Positions 1 through 11,458 of a stretch of DNA of 64,000 nucleotides are shown piece after piece. This DNA is from Selaginella tamariscina (taxonomy: Eukaryota > Streptophyta > Lycopodiopsida > Selaginellales > Selaginellaceae), in assembly GCA_003024785.1 (NCBI GenBank), contig PUQB01000079.1:248001-312000 (forward strand). Direction: 5' to 3'. Numbering within the stretch: position 1 is the stretch's first letter; each line of letters opens with the position of its first letter. The translations under genes were made by a program, and so were the position numbers. The notes beneath the pieces are model-generated. The model was not told the DNA's origin. It did no database searches and was given only the letters and a program-made list of their open reading frames with translations.

Positions 1-1250
1 CCCTAACCCTTATTCCCCAGAGGGAACCATGCCTATGTCTAAGAAGACCCTTGCTAAGGAGCTTAGGTTGTTCAACCCTCAGACATGCTCCCACATCTGA
101 GAACGAACACCCTTAACCATGTGTGCAGTAAGCACACTTGGCAAAGAGACCTAACCTCCCTTGGGCATGTGCCCAAGGCTTGGCCCTAGTCCTAGAACAC
201 GAACATGTGCTTGTCAGGTTCACCAACCCCTCCCTTAGGCTCGAGACACGACCCCGTGGGTCATGCCTGAGTGTTGCACTTGTATGAAACCCATCCTATG
301 TCACATGTGTGTGTGGCACCATTTCACAGGACAAGGCTATCTTCATAGCCCCCTTAGAGACAAGAGTTAGACCCAGTGCCACGATGTGGCTCACTAGATG
401 CCAACTCTTAGAGCCCACACTCGGATACCCCTTTGGGAACCTGTCTGCCTGAGAGCTCATCCCCACAGTTAGCTAAGTGCACGGACAATGCTCACATTGT
501 GAGTCAGGATGCGTGACTAGCTGAGTTGTGAGTGCTGCCCTCAGCTTGGCATGGACGAGGAGACTGAAACAGAGTCTTAACGATTACCCAGATGTGCGAG
601 CGGGTTACCGGACGAAAGGAGTTGGCTAACTCCCTGGATGCGTGTCCCGGGCACAACAGTGCAGATTTGCCAACGATAAGGGTAGGCTACCCCTAAAGTG
701 TGACGTACCCCGGGGCGAGTGGGACATAGCGGCATAGCGAGTATGCCTTGATGACATGAGACGAACCCATGCCGGCGGGAGGAGGAACCAGAGACCTCTG
801 TCTCTAGCTTGCTTGCCCACACCTACTCTACCTTTTTCTGTTGACCCCCCCCCCCTAAAATGCCATTCTAATAAGTGGGCTGGCACGGAAATCTATCCCC
901 AATGCAAAAGAGATGGTGAGTTTACCCAATCGACCCCATCAACCCTTAAACCCTACCCCAAGGGGTTTAGGGCATGGGGTTGAGTCAACCCTAGGGTGTT
1001 TCTAACCATATCCAACACGCCGAACTCACCAGAGCTAACCAAAAATCCAAATGGGACACAAATCACCGAGAAGGGGCTTTCTAGAAGGTAAGTGCTAGCT
1101 TCGCCTAGAGTTTCTTGCAAATACCTAATGACACCCGACCAGACCATCACTAGATACCCAAGTGCACTAAACGAGCCTGTTTCTTACACCCTTTAGGGTT
1201 TGTCAACGGACTCGGTAGGTAACAACAAGTAAAGGGTCGAGTCATAATAA
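1..1250. other. No recognised gene; moderately GC-rich non-coding DNA
   Basis: No reading frame here resembles a known protein family. Base composition is richer in G+C than the following 3 kb, with many CCCTTA/CCCTAA-like words and a poly-C run near 847-856. This looks like old repeat or retroelement-derived DNA, but I see no LTR boundary, primer binding site or coding domain, so the class is left open. Confidence 0.4.
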
Positions 1251-2618
1251 AAACTATAACACTCGTTTTTCCACAATATATATATTTCTTTATGTTTTTC
1301 CCATTATGAAATAAACATAACTAAAAATCTTCTACATGTTAATACGATCCTAACATCCCCGTACTAAAAGTATAAAGGTGTACTTATATAATTGCGGGTT
1401 ATAGAGTTCAAGGTATGTGGCCAGTTAATTTTTTTTACTATAGTTATTTTGCATCCGAATGAGCCAGGTTATGCACAGTGGGGATGTGTTGGTCTTTTCT
1501 CGGATGTGTGGATACAGGACAGTCGTACGGGATCCATCACCTAGTTGTACGTCAAGCCCGAAGAGTATAACTCTGAACTTCAGGTACATAATCTCCACTA
1601 CCTAGTAAACTAGTGCTAAGACATTGTGTGTGTGTGTGTGTGTTATACAATGTATCTAATATTACCCTCTTCAAACTTCAGGTCTTGGCGATGAAGGCAC
1701 GGAGGAAGTATAACAGGGAACACTTCATGTTTGAGTCCTTTGTAGTACTGTACCATCCAATGCTCCTCTTTTGGACTTCGAATAAATAAACCAGAGCGAA
1801 AGAGATTAATAATGAACGTCGAAAACCCCTGTATATGGCAGCTGTACACAAAAAATAGTAATAATGTGTGGGTGCGTGCGTGCATGCGTGAGTTGTGTGT
1901 GTGTGTGTGTGTGTGTGTGTTGTATTTTATGATATAGATTAGTAAGCAACTGCATATAATGTATGAACATAGCCAATTATCTTAGAAAAGTTGAAAATGG
2001 CAACCCGTGTTTCACAACACACACAATTATGATAACTAAACATGACTTGCAAGAAGTTTAAAACGTATTGCTTCTGGGCATATTACTTCTACACCTGTTT
2101 CGAATTCATCCCAAAGTGCACTCTTACAGTTCTCTGGCTTTAACAACTCCATAATAACACCGAATTAAAAAGACTAATCAAATCACGCAGACACACATAC
2201 GTATGCGTATATATAATTTTAATACCTGAGCATAATGATCGGCCAATAAGAAAAATGCAGCTGATAATTTAGCCCCAGTACGAACAAGGTCTGACTCTTT
2301 TATAGGAGTTCCTTCAATAAACTCAAACACTCTCTTTGTATAACGTGAGCAGCGTTTTCAGCTCAACAGTAAATGTTATAATTATGGAATTGTGTATTTG
2401 TATGTACATGTATATCTATACTGTATATGAATGTATATGAATGCATAGATGTGGTGTGCTCAGTGATAAGAGAATAACATACGATGGTTTGAACGGCGCC
2501 ATTATGACAACTCGAATGGGGAATGCTGACATATCTGTAAAAGGAAAAGTGTGTACATACATGCATATCGATGCACAGGTATATCATACATATACATTTG
2601 AGTTTTAGATGTATCATA

Positions 2619-2621
<3 letters not shown>

Positions 2622-2699
<78 letters not shown>
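2622..2699. repeat. Compound microsatellite (CT)n(CA)n
   Basis: About 22 CT units run directly into about 16 CA units. The low-complexity reading frames crossing it (runs of Cys-Val and Glu-Arg) are translations of the repeat and not genes. Confidence 0.97.
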
Positions 2700-2701
<2 letters not shown>

Positions 2702-3310
2702 ACCTTTATCATGGCATGGATGTAGAATCCTGAGAGGAAGTGCTCCAGAGTGTCATATGAAATATTTCCACTCAATATAATAAAACGTGATCCAACCACC
2801 TTTTGCAAAGCAAGTCTGCATGTGACTGTGGAAAAAACGTCTCCGTAAAACCCACGAAGATATCAATATTATATATACGCATATATTTATCTGTGTGTTT
2901 GAACGTATGTAGCAACTGGCTTACCTTGGCGCACGGATAACTCTCAACATTTGTGGGACTGCATTATAATAGTCTGAATCATGAATATGAGCCTAAAGAT
3001 CTTCTTATATACGTATACACATATGTATGTGTGTATGTTTATAAACATTTATATGAAATAACACCTCCAAATGCAAAACACGGGTGTATACATATATGTA
3101 TATGTTTAAAACATACATATATATACACTTAAATACCTCCAGATGTAAAACACTGATTCCTGCAGTTGAGTATAATAAAGTCGAACAGGAGCACTGTAAA
3201 ACATGAAAAAATCATTAAGCATAAATCACTGATAAAGCTTATTATCTTAATTTAGTTTATATAATTAAAGACTTACCTGTAGCAAAATACAAAGCAAAGA
3301 CCCGTCGAAA

Positions 3311-3350
3311 GAGCCTAGAGCCTAGAGCCTAGAGCCTAGAGCCTAGAGCC
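3311..3350. repeat. Heptamer tandem repeat GAGCCTA, about 5.7 copies
   Basis: Perfect head-to-tail copies of GAGCCTA. The unit length matches the plant telomere heptamer, but the sequence (TAGGCTC on the other strand) does not match TTTAGGG, so this is a simple tandem repeat rather than interstitial telomere DNA. Confidence 0.95.
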
Positions 3351-4389
3351 TGTTGTGCATAACAGCATTAAGAAACTACACAACTTACAACTTCTTCCGT
3401 ATGCATAATGCAATAGAATATAACATGTTGCTAAAGTATACACCTCGCAGGGAGTGTATGGGTACATATATATCATACATGTATATACTTACGTTTGTCA
3501 GACATACGACAATCTTTCTCCTTGTCACTGTTAAGCCATAGAAGGCCATAGAAGTCCACGGAGGTTCAAGTCCTCAAAGGTGCCGAAGAACACATTCTCG
3601 GTAGCAGTTTCTCCAACAGGTTTATGTTCAGACTGGAGATTCACACACTGCCCAGTAGATGTAATGACCAGAGTACATGCCTGCATGTTCTGAACTCTCT
3701 AGTGCTGGAACAGTGACTTCCATACTCGTTCTATGTAAAAACACATGAGAGAGAGAGAGAGTACTGTCTGATATGACCATCTAATGTAAATGTAAACGGT
3801 AAAGTACGTGTTTATACCCCTGTGTATATAATAGTATGCAACATACATATACATATATATGCATGTGAGATTTATCTAAAAGCTGAGATTTTGTATAGGT
3901 GTCGCAGAAATTTTATCACAGAATCGATCGAAATGTAGAACACACGCACTCACAACACATACCTGGCGTATTCATGCAGGTCGCATTCTCGACAACCACG
4001 CGTGATCGTATTTTATATATTCTTTTTGAGCGTGTACATATTGTTATATTTTAGGTTAAATTGGTGCATAATGCAGCTGAGTATTATTCACGTTTTTAGC
4101 TATTTTTATTTGATTTCTTAAAAAGTTTTTTTTTTTTGTCTTTTAAGAATATTGTTTGTAGCAATTATATATTTCACATATTTAATTATGTGATATGTAT
4201 ATATATATATATGCATGTGTAGTAAGATAGCTATATTTTAAAGATATTTCACCATACTATTGAATTAAATATTTTGTTTTATCATTTCATTCTTTTATAT
4301 ATATAGCAAGGCCGCATTGAAAACTTGAAGAAGTTCACAGTGCCTTGCTAATATGAAGTAAGTTTCAAAGGCGTGTGTGTGCATACGTG

Positions 4390-4423
<34 letters not shown>

Positions 4424-4472
4424 TATATATATATCGCGTGAAGATATTTCAATTATATTGGGTTCGCTAACA

Positions 4473-6140
4473 GGGAAGAGAAGTTACTTGAGGAGCCTTT
4501 ATTAAGCAAACATAATGAGGTAGGTAATTAACAGCTGGAAATGGATTTTAAATATGTGTATATTTTATAATAATTATTTATAGTTAAATTAAAATAGGAA
4601 CTAGTATAATATGTTTTAATATGTGTATATCTGCATTTGTATATACTAATAAACATTATTATTTATGGAGTAGTTTGACATTCAGTTGGGTGAACCCTAT
4701 AATGAAAACGGGTTTCCGCAAGCAGCTATGTCAAGTTGATCTCATCCCTCTGCCGTCAGATCTTGACCCGGGAATATGCCGCGATCGTCTTTGGACGGCC
4801 TGGATCAAGACTCCAGCAGAGAATAAATCTTTGTTCTGGACAATATTTTCATCTTATGGTATTTCATTTAAATATTACACTTAAATTCATAAGTTAAGAG
4901 ATTATGAAAACTATTCTAATTTAATAATACTTAATAACTCTTCAGAATATTTAAACTATTTACAGACATATTTGTAATTAAATATCAAAAGAAAATCTAT
5001 GGATAAAGACTCAAAAACTTGTATAGTATTTAAAAGCCATTTATATAAAGATTAATGTATTAATTATTATTTTTTTGTTAAATGCAGGTAATCAACGACT
5101 GCATGAACTTTTCAGGGCCACTATTCCTTAATGCGATTGTTAAATCCTTGTTAAGTACTTGTTTTGCGTGCGCGTGCGCGTGCGTGTCCGTGTGTGTGTC
5201 TGTACACACGCAATGTACAGAAGGAAGCAATCGTCGATGGATATTGGTATGCTTGTGGACTTGGTGGAGTTTCTTAGCTCAGGTATATTTAATGATTTAA
5301 AATGTAGTAATTAGTAATATTTATGTTTATATAATTAACTTATTCTAAGAACACATATTCATTCAGAGCACACTACATGTTCCTTGTATCAAGACTTAGA
5401 CTCAAGTTAAAAGCAAGTTTAGCACACGTAAGGTGAATTCATAATTTGAAAATTAAGATAAATTTAATTATGTTTTACAGGCCATAAGCATAAGATTAAC
5501 AGAAAGAAACGCTTTCTCTACTGGTGAGATTCAAACTTTAATGTCTGTGGATGCGGATCGAACTATCAACCTTTTTTCGAGTGTGCATGATTTGTGGAGT
5601 ACTATAATTATTAGTTTTTAACCGAAATATATTAGCTAATATTAATTTTTTAATTAATAAATTTTATTTATTATAATTTTATTAAAATTTTCTTAATTAT
5701 TCTCTTAATCATTAACATATTTAAATTTATATGTTGCAATGGGTGTAATATTAAAACAACATTTCAAAATTCATTAAATGTTTAAAGATAATCAACTTAA
5801 CTTTATATTGTTTATACACATTTAATTAATTTATTATACAGGATACGGAGAACCAATGAACTTCTGACTCAGAAAATGTTTGTATCTCTTTGCAAATAGA
5901 ATAAGGATTGCTAGAATGAAGAAGTCAAGTATCTTTATGTAAGTGTAACATGTTTATTAACATATTTTAAATTATACATTAAATATTAACCTTGCTTCAT
6001 ATTATTTTTTAGTTAAAATAATTAATAGACTCGGAAAGTACTTGGATGCTTATTTCTGGGCATGCACACCAATTTGTTCTCCGTGTACACCTTTGCATTG
6101 TTCACTTTACTAGGACATACTTTAGACGCAGCCACCTTTT
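4473..6140 (+). pseudogene. ABCC (MRP) transporter fragment: N-terminal region and first transmembrane domain
   Basis: ABCC proteins are ATP-driven exporters of conjugates with two transmembrane domains and two ATP-binding domains. Exon-like blocks in family order are visible: a linker ending EEPLLSKHNE (4473-4519); an exon with LTFSWVNPIMKTGF (about 4662-4858); VINDCMNFSGPLFLNAIV (from 5088); FSTGEIQTLMSVDADRTINLF (about 5510-5580); RIRRTNELLT and ANRIRIARMK (5842-5920); YLDAYFWACTPI then, one base out of frame, FTLLGHTLDAAT (6033-6136). The MSVDADR and LDAATF wording fits the ABCC10/MRP7-like branch best. No Walker A, signature or Walker B sequence follows; the fragment stops inside the first transmembrane domain and a kinase fragment begins about 100 bases later. 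Frameshifts and the missing three quarters of the protein make it non-functional. Confidence 0.82.
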
Positions 6141-6240
6141 AGAAAACTCTTTCCCTTGTTTTTATGTCACGAGTAGCAGGAACACTATAAGTGTGTGCGT
6201 GTGCGTGTGCATACAGAAACAGTAGTAAGCTGTTGTTTAA

Positions 6241-6630
6241 ATGGCAGGCATGGAACTCTATGAAGAAGAACATCTTCTGGAACCGGTGGACAACAGAGCT
6301 GACAACGTGGACAAAAAGGGTATTAGACGTGGCATTACTATGTATGCAGGCAACTCCTTTAACTAGACCAACAATAGCATGTTGACTGGGACTGAACACG
6401 TGGATTTAAGCTCATTGTCCAAGGGATATTTTAGTACCCTGGATTTAGTTACTAAGCTGCCGCAATTAGGTAAATTCACATATATGTGTGTAATAAACAT
6501 GATTTGAACTAAATTTCTTTTAACATAACTGTAGGTGCTTTAGCAAGAGCAATGTCGATTGTGGAATTAAATTCATCGTGGCGAGGAAGATCATCTTCTG
6601 AAAATATGAATATTCAACCAAGATGAACAT
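6241..6630 (+). pseudogene. Receptor-like kinase C-terminal fragment
   Basis: Reads as the last part of a plant receptor-like kinase domain (LRR-VIII or DUF26-like): AWELYEEEHLLEPVDN-like wording from about 6246, then after a frame change VALLCMQATPLTRPTI (about 6330-6376), which is the kinase subdomain XI pattern (VALLCTQ.SP..RP.M). A tail MLTGTEHVDLSSLSKGYF follows, then an apparent intron (GT at about 6471, AG at about 6534) and a short serine-rich C-terminus ending near 6625. No catalytic subdomains I-IX are present. It lies directly downstream of the ABCC fragment on the same strand, forming a chimeric stretch of two unrelated gene pieces. Called a pseudogene because of the frameshift and truncation. 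Confidence 0.7.
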
Positions 6631-8934
6631 TTACATACATGTATATTCATTTTTTTAAATAGTTGATACAGAAAAGCCTAATCATCTTCTACACATCCAT
6701 TAAAATACTCATTAATGAGTTGCAGCACAAACAGTACTCTTTAATGAAATAGTCTTCAAATGTTTCTACTTATTTCTTAAACATTCATATTCCACTCTTT
6801 TTTAATTTATTGTCATCTCCTTTAGGTCTACGTAGTTTTATAACAGTATATACAATACACTAAACACATTTTTTGGTGGTTGGTTTTTCACCATACACAG
6901 GCTTGTGTCGAGATTGTACAAGTAATCGTATTTAACTCTTTTATACATGTTCAACGCATTCCTTATCACCATTGTGTTCTAGTTCAAAACAACATCTTCC
7001 ACTTCATCCTTGTATATTACTTACCGTTTGAACCCTAATGAAATCCTAATGAGTTTAGTCATGTTATATACAAGTTAATAACCTTTACCCTCTCCAATCG
7101 AACATCTACCGTGGCATTTTCTTGGGTCTGGCGGGGAAAACGCGAGGAAAGGGAAGGAGGATTGTGAAGATGGATGCACACATAGCAAGGTACGCTGCAG
7201 GATCCAGAGACAGAGACAAAGAATCCCGTATTGCGCTGTGATAAGCTTGAGCAGATTTTGCCCTGGCAGGTACTTACCCTCAATTTGTAATGCATCTGTA
7301 TGCGTGTGTTTTTAGTTCTTTGTCTGAAATTTTGAGAGCTTTTCTTTTTAATGTGATGCAAAAAGCAACAATGTACAGTTGTTGGCATATATACATACAC
7401 GATGGTGATGATGATGATGATGATAAATGAGTATGTACAGTTATATGTAGTGTCTATTAGACATCGTGTAGACTTATTATTATTATTATCGTATATTTCT
7501 ATACACTTAAATGGATGTATAGATAGTACATATAAATAAAATATCGTATTGAACAAGCATACCATATTTATTGAGTAAACGTCTTTATATAACCACATAT
7601 CAGTAATATTCTCTCTCTCTCCACACACACAAATACATGTAGAGACCGCATGAGTTATCTTTCTTTTCCCTCATATACGTGTAGATGTACACAAGCAACT
7701 TCTTGCGGCTGTAGTTCTTTTATTTTCTACAGTACATACTATATCTGTATATTTATGTACTATTTATATCTAATTACAAAGATATATACATTTTTAAATA
7801 TATGCTATAGGTGGTAACAAAGCACAGGTTACGGGTAATGGGACCAATGAAGGCAGTCCCTTCTCCCGTTTCTCGGATATAATCGAAGATATCTGTCAGC
7901 TGGGAGCATTTTACAGGTACTCTATCTATTGTGTATATATGATGATTGTACATGCATTTTTGGTACTGTTACATAATATATTTCTTTAAAAATAATTTTT
8001 ACTGCATTTTCCATGGATGCGTGTGTTTGAGGGAGAGATATTTTGGAATGTAACACACATCTTGTATATTACACTGCATTACACACGACATCCTAAACTG
8101 TATATATTGTATGCACACGTACACATATATACTTATATAGCTATGGTGAATAAGTCATATTCACATTTTTTTTTTAAATTATGGGAATAAACCTATTTTT
8201 CCATTACATAACTTAACTTCATAGGATTGTCCTTTGAATAAAAAAGAATTATTACAAAACTAGCTTTAATTTGCATATTAATGGTTAAAAATTATAGATA
8301 ATTTACCTCATGCCTGCATGCATGTGTGTGCGAGTGTCGAGAACCGAGGCTCATAAGCACTATCTTTTATAACAGCGCACAACAAGCTCAGGGACTGAGG
8401 GTCATATTCATCGATAGAAGAAGTGATATGAAATCCACACACACATGACATGTACGTGTGTGTAATGTATAAAATAGAATATACAGAGGAACACTCAGAA
8501 CTGAGGCTCATATCCATTGCTGGAAGTGGCAAGGATCCAGTAAGCAACAAATGTGCCCAATAGATCCCCACGCTAACACATCCACAATGGGAAAACCCGC
8601 GGGAGCATTTGTTTTGAGCAAGCTGGAAACCTCCTGAGCACACGTGTCCCGGCCTCGTAGTGGCTCACCCCGTTCTGCAGTGGAAGCCCAGCCTCCTCTG
8701 GAAGGGGAGGAACACGAACCGTCCGATTGAAAGCGCTGCACAGGCTAGGACCCGCTCTTGGCGTACCTCGTTTTCTGCTCGAAGCTTACTGCAGAACCTC
8801 TCATGTTCACGCTGTCCACTTTGTTTGCTCTTCTGAATCCACAATAGACGGATTTACATGGGAGACTGGCGACTGCAGTCCAGGGATGCCATTGTTATTC
8901 AGATTATACTACTAGGGGATTAGGGGTACAATGT
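6631..8934. other. Intergenic DNA, AT-rich, no recognised gene
   Basis: Apart from the two low-confidence exon-like segments given separately (7170-7916), I recognise nothing. The minus-strand open frame across 7059-7628 is made largely of runs from TGATGA/TTATTA trinucleotides and is not convincing. 8308-8900 is less AT-rich and contains two imperfect copies of a GAGGCTCAT-containing segment (around 8340 and 8500), but no protein family could be named. Confidence 0.45.
7170..7916 (+). CDS. Two exon-like segments of an unidentified protein
   Basis: An ATG at 7170 opens a frame reading MDAHIARYAAGSRDRD, shifts by one base near 7235, then reads CDKLEQILPWQ up to a donor-like CAG|GTACTT at 7269/7270. 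A second segment, 7811-7916, is flanked by TAG| and |GTACTC and reads GGNKAQVTGNG then FSRFSDIIEDICQLGAFYR. Composition is clearly protein-like compared with the AT-rich surroundings, but I do not recognise a family. The link between the segments is an inference from splice-like borders; no further exon was found before the NPF gene. Confidence 0.25.
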
Positions 8935-9115
8935 GGGTTGCGCATATCCTAACGTGGTATATATCATATCCTAATGCAAACTTAATAAGTTAGTATTTTA
9001 ATATTTTATGCAAACTTAAATAAGTTAGTATTAACCACGTAGGATATGCGCAATATATCCTAGGTTGCGCATATCTACTTATTAAGTTTGCAAAATATTT
9101 TAATACGTGGTTAAA
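8935..9115. repeat. Nested fold-back repeat (MITE-like)
   Basis: TTGCGCATATCCTAACGTGG (about 8939-8958) is repeated in reverse complement with one base missing at about 9034-9053, and GGTTGCGCATATC recurs directly at about 9063. The interior word TGCAAACTTAATAAG also occurs directly (about 8974 and 9009) and inverted (about 9080-9095). No transposase and no clear target duplication are visible, so the class is unknown. Confidence 0.65.
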
Positions 9116-9355
9116 GAATTAATAATGCCCTAATATGAAAATCAAAATCTGATCCTTAAGGAATTTGTGGGCTAAAAAAGTCTAAGTTGACCTAGGCAGG
9201 AATTTTCCGGCAGTTTGGGGAGGGTGCCTTTAGAACAAGATTGTTGCTTATCATGCACACGGCATGCAGCGGGGACAACAAGCTTTGTGTGTGTAGTACT
9301 TAATTAATTAATCCTTCTCGTTCTAACCTGTAACCTAGAGACACTGTTTTCCAAC

Positions 9356-11013
9356 ATGTCTCGTGGGTGGTCGGCTTGCAGATTCATCCTTGGTATGCAT
9401 AATCTCAGCAGTTTTACTCGTCGTCTCATGGAATGTTTACCTTTTTGCAGTGTCTCTCTCCATGGAGAGACTTGCCTACTATGCAGTTATGGGGAATTTG
9501 GTGGTCTACATCTCTAAAAAGCTAATTGTTTCAAAGGTAAACGCTGCAAATTTTGTTTCGAATTGGATGGGCACATGTAACCTCACACCGTTGATCGGAG
9601 GCTTCCTAGCTGATTCATATATGGGACAATTCTGGACAATCAATACTTTCTTCGTGTTCTACTTGCCTGTAAGCCACATTAATCAGTTCTTAAGGATCTA
9701 AGTTTGACACTTTCTCCTTCTCCAGGGGATGGTTTTGTTGATGTTATCAGCATGTAACATTGTTTCGGGCCAAAAAGCCATGGCAATTCTACTCTACACA
9801 GCACTGTACACTATAGCCGTGGGATCGGGTGGCCCAAGATCGTGCATTTCGGCACTTGGTGCTTTTCAACTGGACGAGAGTGATGTAGCTAGGAAAACAA
9901 GCTTCTTCAACTGGTGCTACTTCTCCACAAATGTTGGAGGCCTCATCGCAGGTACTGCTTTTGTCTACATTCAACAGGAGGTGAGCTGGCTGCTGGGTTT
10001 GGCATTCCCACTCTAGCAGTTGGGCTCTCGTGCATCATCTTTTGTATGGGGTCACCGCTATACAAACACCAACAGCCTGGTGGAAGCCCACTAGCCCGGG
10101 TGGCACAAGTTTTCGTGGTTGCAGCTAGAAACAGAAGAGAAGCATCACAACGACGCCAATCTTCTATGATTTGCAGGGAGTTTCAGAAACTAGACGAATC
10201 CAACACACGGATGGTTTTCAGTTTCTGGATAAAGCTGCTGTCGTCTCTCAAGATGTTGATCCAAGTTCTGCAGCAACCGTGAGCAAATGGCAGCTTTGCA
10301 CGGTGACGCAGGTCGAGGAGGTGAAGACCATTCTTCGGTTGATACCAATCTGGGCAACGAGCATAATCTTTTCCACCGTCTTCATACAAACATCGACCTT
10401 GTTTGTGCAGCAGGGTGGCCGGATGCAAAACTCCATTTCAAGCTTTAAAGTGCCACCAGCATCGCTTGCAGCCTTTGACACCATCGCAGTCATTGTAGTG
10501 GTGCCACTTTATGACAGGTACTTGGTTCCGCTCCTTCGGAAGTTCATAGGTCAACCACAGGGGTTAACTGATTTACAGAGGATGGGAGTTGGACTCTTCT
10601 TGTCCATGGTAGGAATGGGTGTAGCAGGATTGGTCGAAACATACAGTCGGTTACACCATGCTAAAGGCGAGATGGTGAGCATATTTTGGCAAGTTCCTCA
10701 GTATTTCGTTGTGGGTGCTGCTGGTGTGTTTGCAATTGCTGGACGGACGCAGTTTTTCAATGAGGAGGCGCCTGATGCAATGCGGAGCTTGATTAGTGCA
10801 TTTTCGCTGACCACAAACGCACTGGGGAACTACCTCAGCAGCCTGCTGGTTCTTGTGGTGGATAAGGTCACGACTAAGTCGGACGGAAGAGGCAGTTGGA
10901 TTAACCACCACATTGATTACTTCTTCTGGCTGTTGGCACTTCTTGTTGCCGTTGACCTCAGCTTGTTTATCATATGCGTCCGCTACTACCGGAGAGCCTC
11001 AACCTGTTGCTGA
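9356..11013 (+). CDS. NPF (NRT1/PTR family) proton-coupled transporter, disrupted
   Basis: NPF proteins are plasma-membrane or vacuolar 12-helix proton symporters for nitrate, peptides or hormones. Three exons fit: 9356-9392 (MSRGWSACRFIL), 9451-9668 (MERLAYYAVMGNLVVY, GTCNLTPLIGGFLADSYMG) and 9726-11013 (VGSGGPRSCISALGAFQ, TSFFNWCYFSTNVGG, GSPLYKHQQPGGSPLARVAQV, FQFLDKAAVV, CTVTQVEEVKTILRLIPIWAT, LQRMGVGLF, QYFVVGAAGVF). All four splice borders are GT-AG and join in frame. The proton-coupling ExxER motif of helix 1 reads LSMER, so its first glutamate is leucine. Two frameshifts (about 9985-10000 and 10190-10210) break the third exon. The ATG gives an N-terminus about 30 residues shorter than usual, so an upstream exon may be missing. 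Either a decaying copy or a gene with consensus indel errors; the lost glutamate cannot be an indel artefact. Confidence 0.9.
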
Positions 11014-11039
11014 GGTCAACTGACATTGTGTGAAGTGCC

Positions 11040-11165
11040 TTATAAATTTTACTAATTTACACAGAGTATTAAGTCAAACTTAGTGTACTTTTATTTTTTA
11101 AATATTATATGCTATTTGTTTAATTCATTGGTTTAATTTAAAGTAATGAATCATATTAACTTTCA
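11040..11165. repeat. Left copy of a duplicated AT-rich segment flanking the gypsy element
   Basis: The words ACTAATTTACAC, TGCTATT-GTTTAATTCATT and TTTAATTTAAAGTAATGAAT occur here and again, in the same order and orientation, at about 16208-16355 on the other side of the retrotransposon. It is far longer than a target-site duplication, so it is an older duplication. Confidence 0.6.
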
Positions 11166-11202
11166 TTTAAATGCTTTATCAAATAACTAAGTTAATTCAT
11201 GG

Positions 11203-11405
11203 TGTAAGATACTGTATATTATGTAATGTAACGTATATACGCATGTGTATATACACACATGCATAGTGACACATGGGTGGTGATCTGGCCGCCATGTGTC
11301 AGCGCCACGTGTCGCATGTGTGCCACGTGGCAGGAGGTCTCCTGTATATAAGCAGGGTTTTTGTAGCTTAAGATCTGACATTTTTAATATATATCGGCTC
11401 TTTCA
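11203..11405 (+). repeat. 5' LTR of gypsy element
   Basis: 203 bp starting TGTAAGATAC and ending CTCTTTCA, matched by the 3' copy. It holds a TATATAA box (about 11344-11350) that probably drives the element, and several CACGTG/CCACGTGG-type words (about 11304-11330), the G-box core. A sequence starting TTGGTGGAGAAG directly follows at the primer-binding position; it does not match the usual initiator-tRNA-Met site. Confidence 0.95.
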
Positions 11406-11458
11406 TTGGTGGAGAAGTTGGGTATTCCTTTCTTCCGCCTTTTCCTTTTCGTGTTTTC

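Larger units (their letters stand above)
1251..4472. other. AT-rich intergenic DNA with dinucleotide repeats
   Basis: Nothing in this stretch reads as a conserved protein. It holds TG runs (about 1627-1642 and 1895-1920), a compound CT/CA repeat, a heptamer repeat, and an imperfect tandem duplication of about 74 bp around 3060-3160 (two copies of an ACCTCCA-ATG-AAAACAC motif). A short CT run followed by TA repeats (4391-4432) lies just upstream of the ABCC-like exons. Confidence 0.5.

Noticed and set aside
2363-2808. Two minus-strand frames with Cys-Val and Arg-Glu runs
   Set aside because: Translations of the CT/CA microsatellite; not genes.
7059-7628. 189-residue open frame on the minus strand
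   Set aside because: It runs through trinucleotide and AT-rich DNA (runs of Ile, Asn) and overlaps a more protein-like plus-strand segment; no family resemblance.
8308-8915. Overlapping open frames on both strands
   Set aside because: No family match in any frame and no splice-like borders; left as unassigned sequence.
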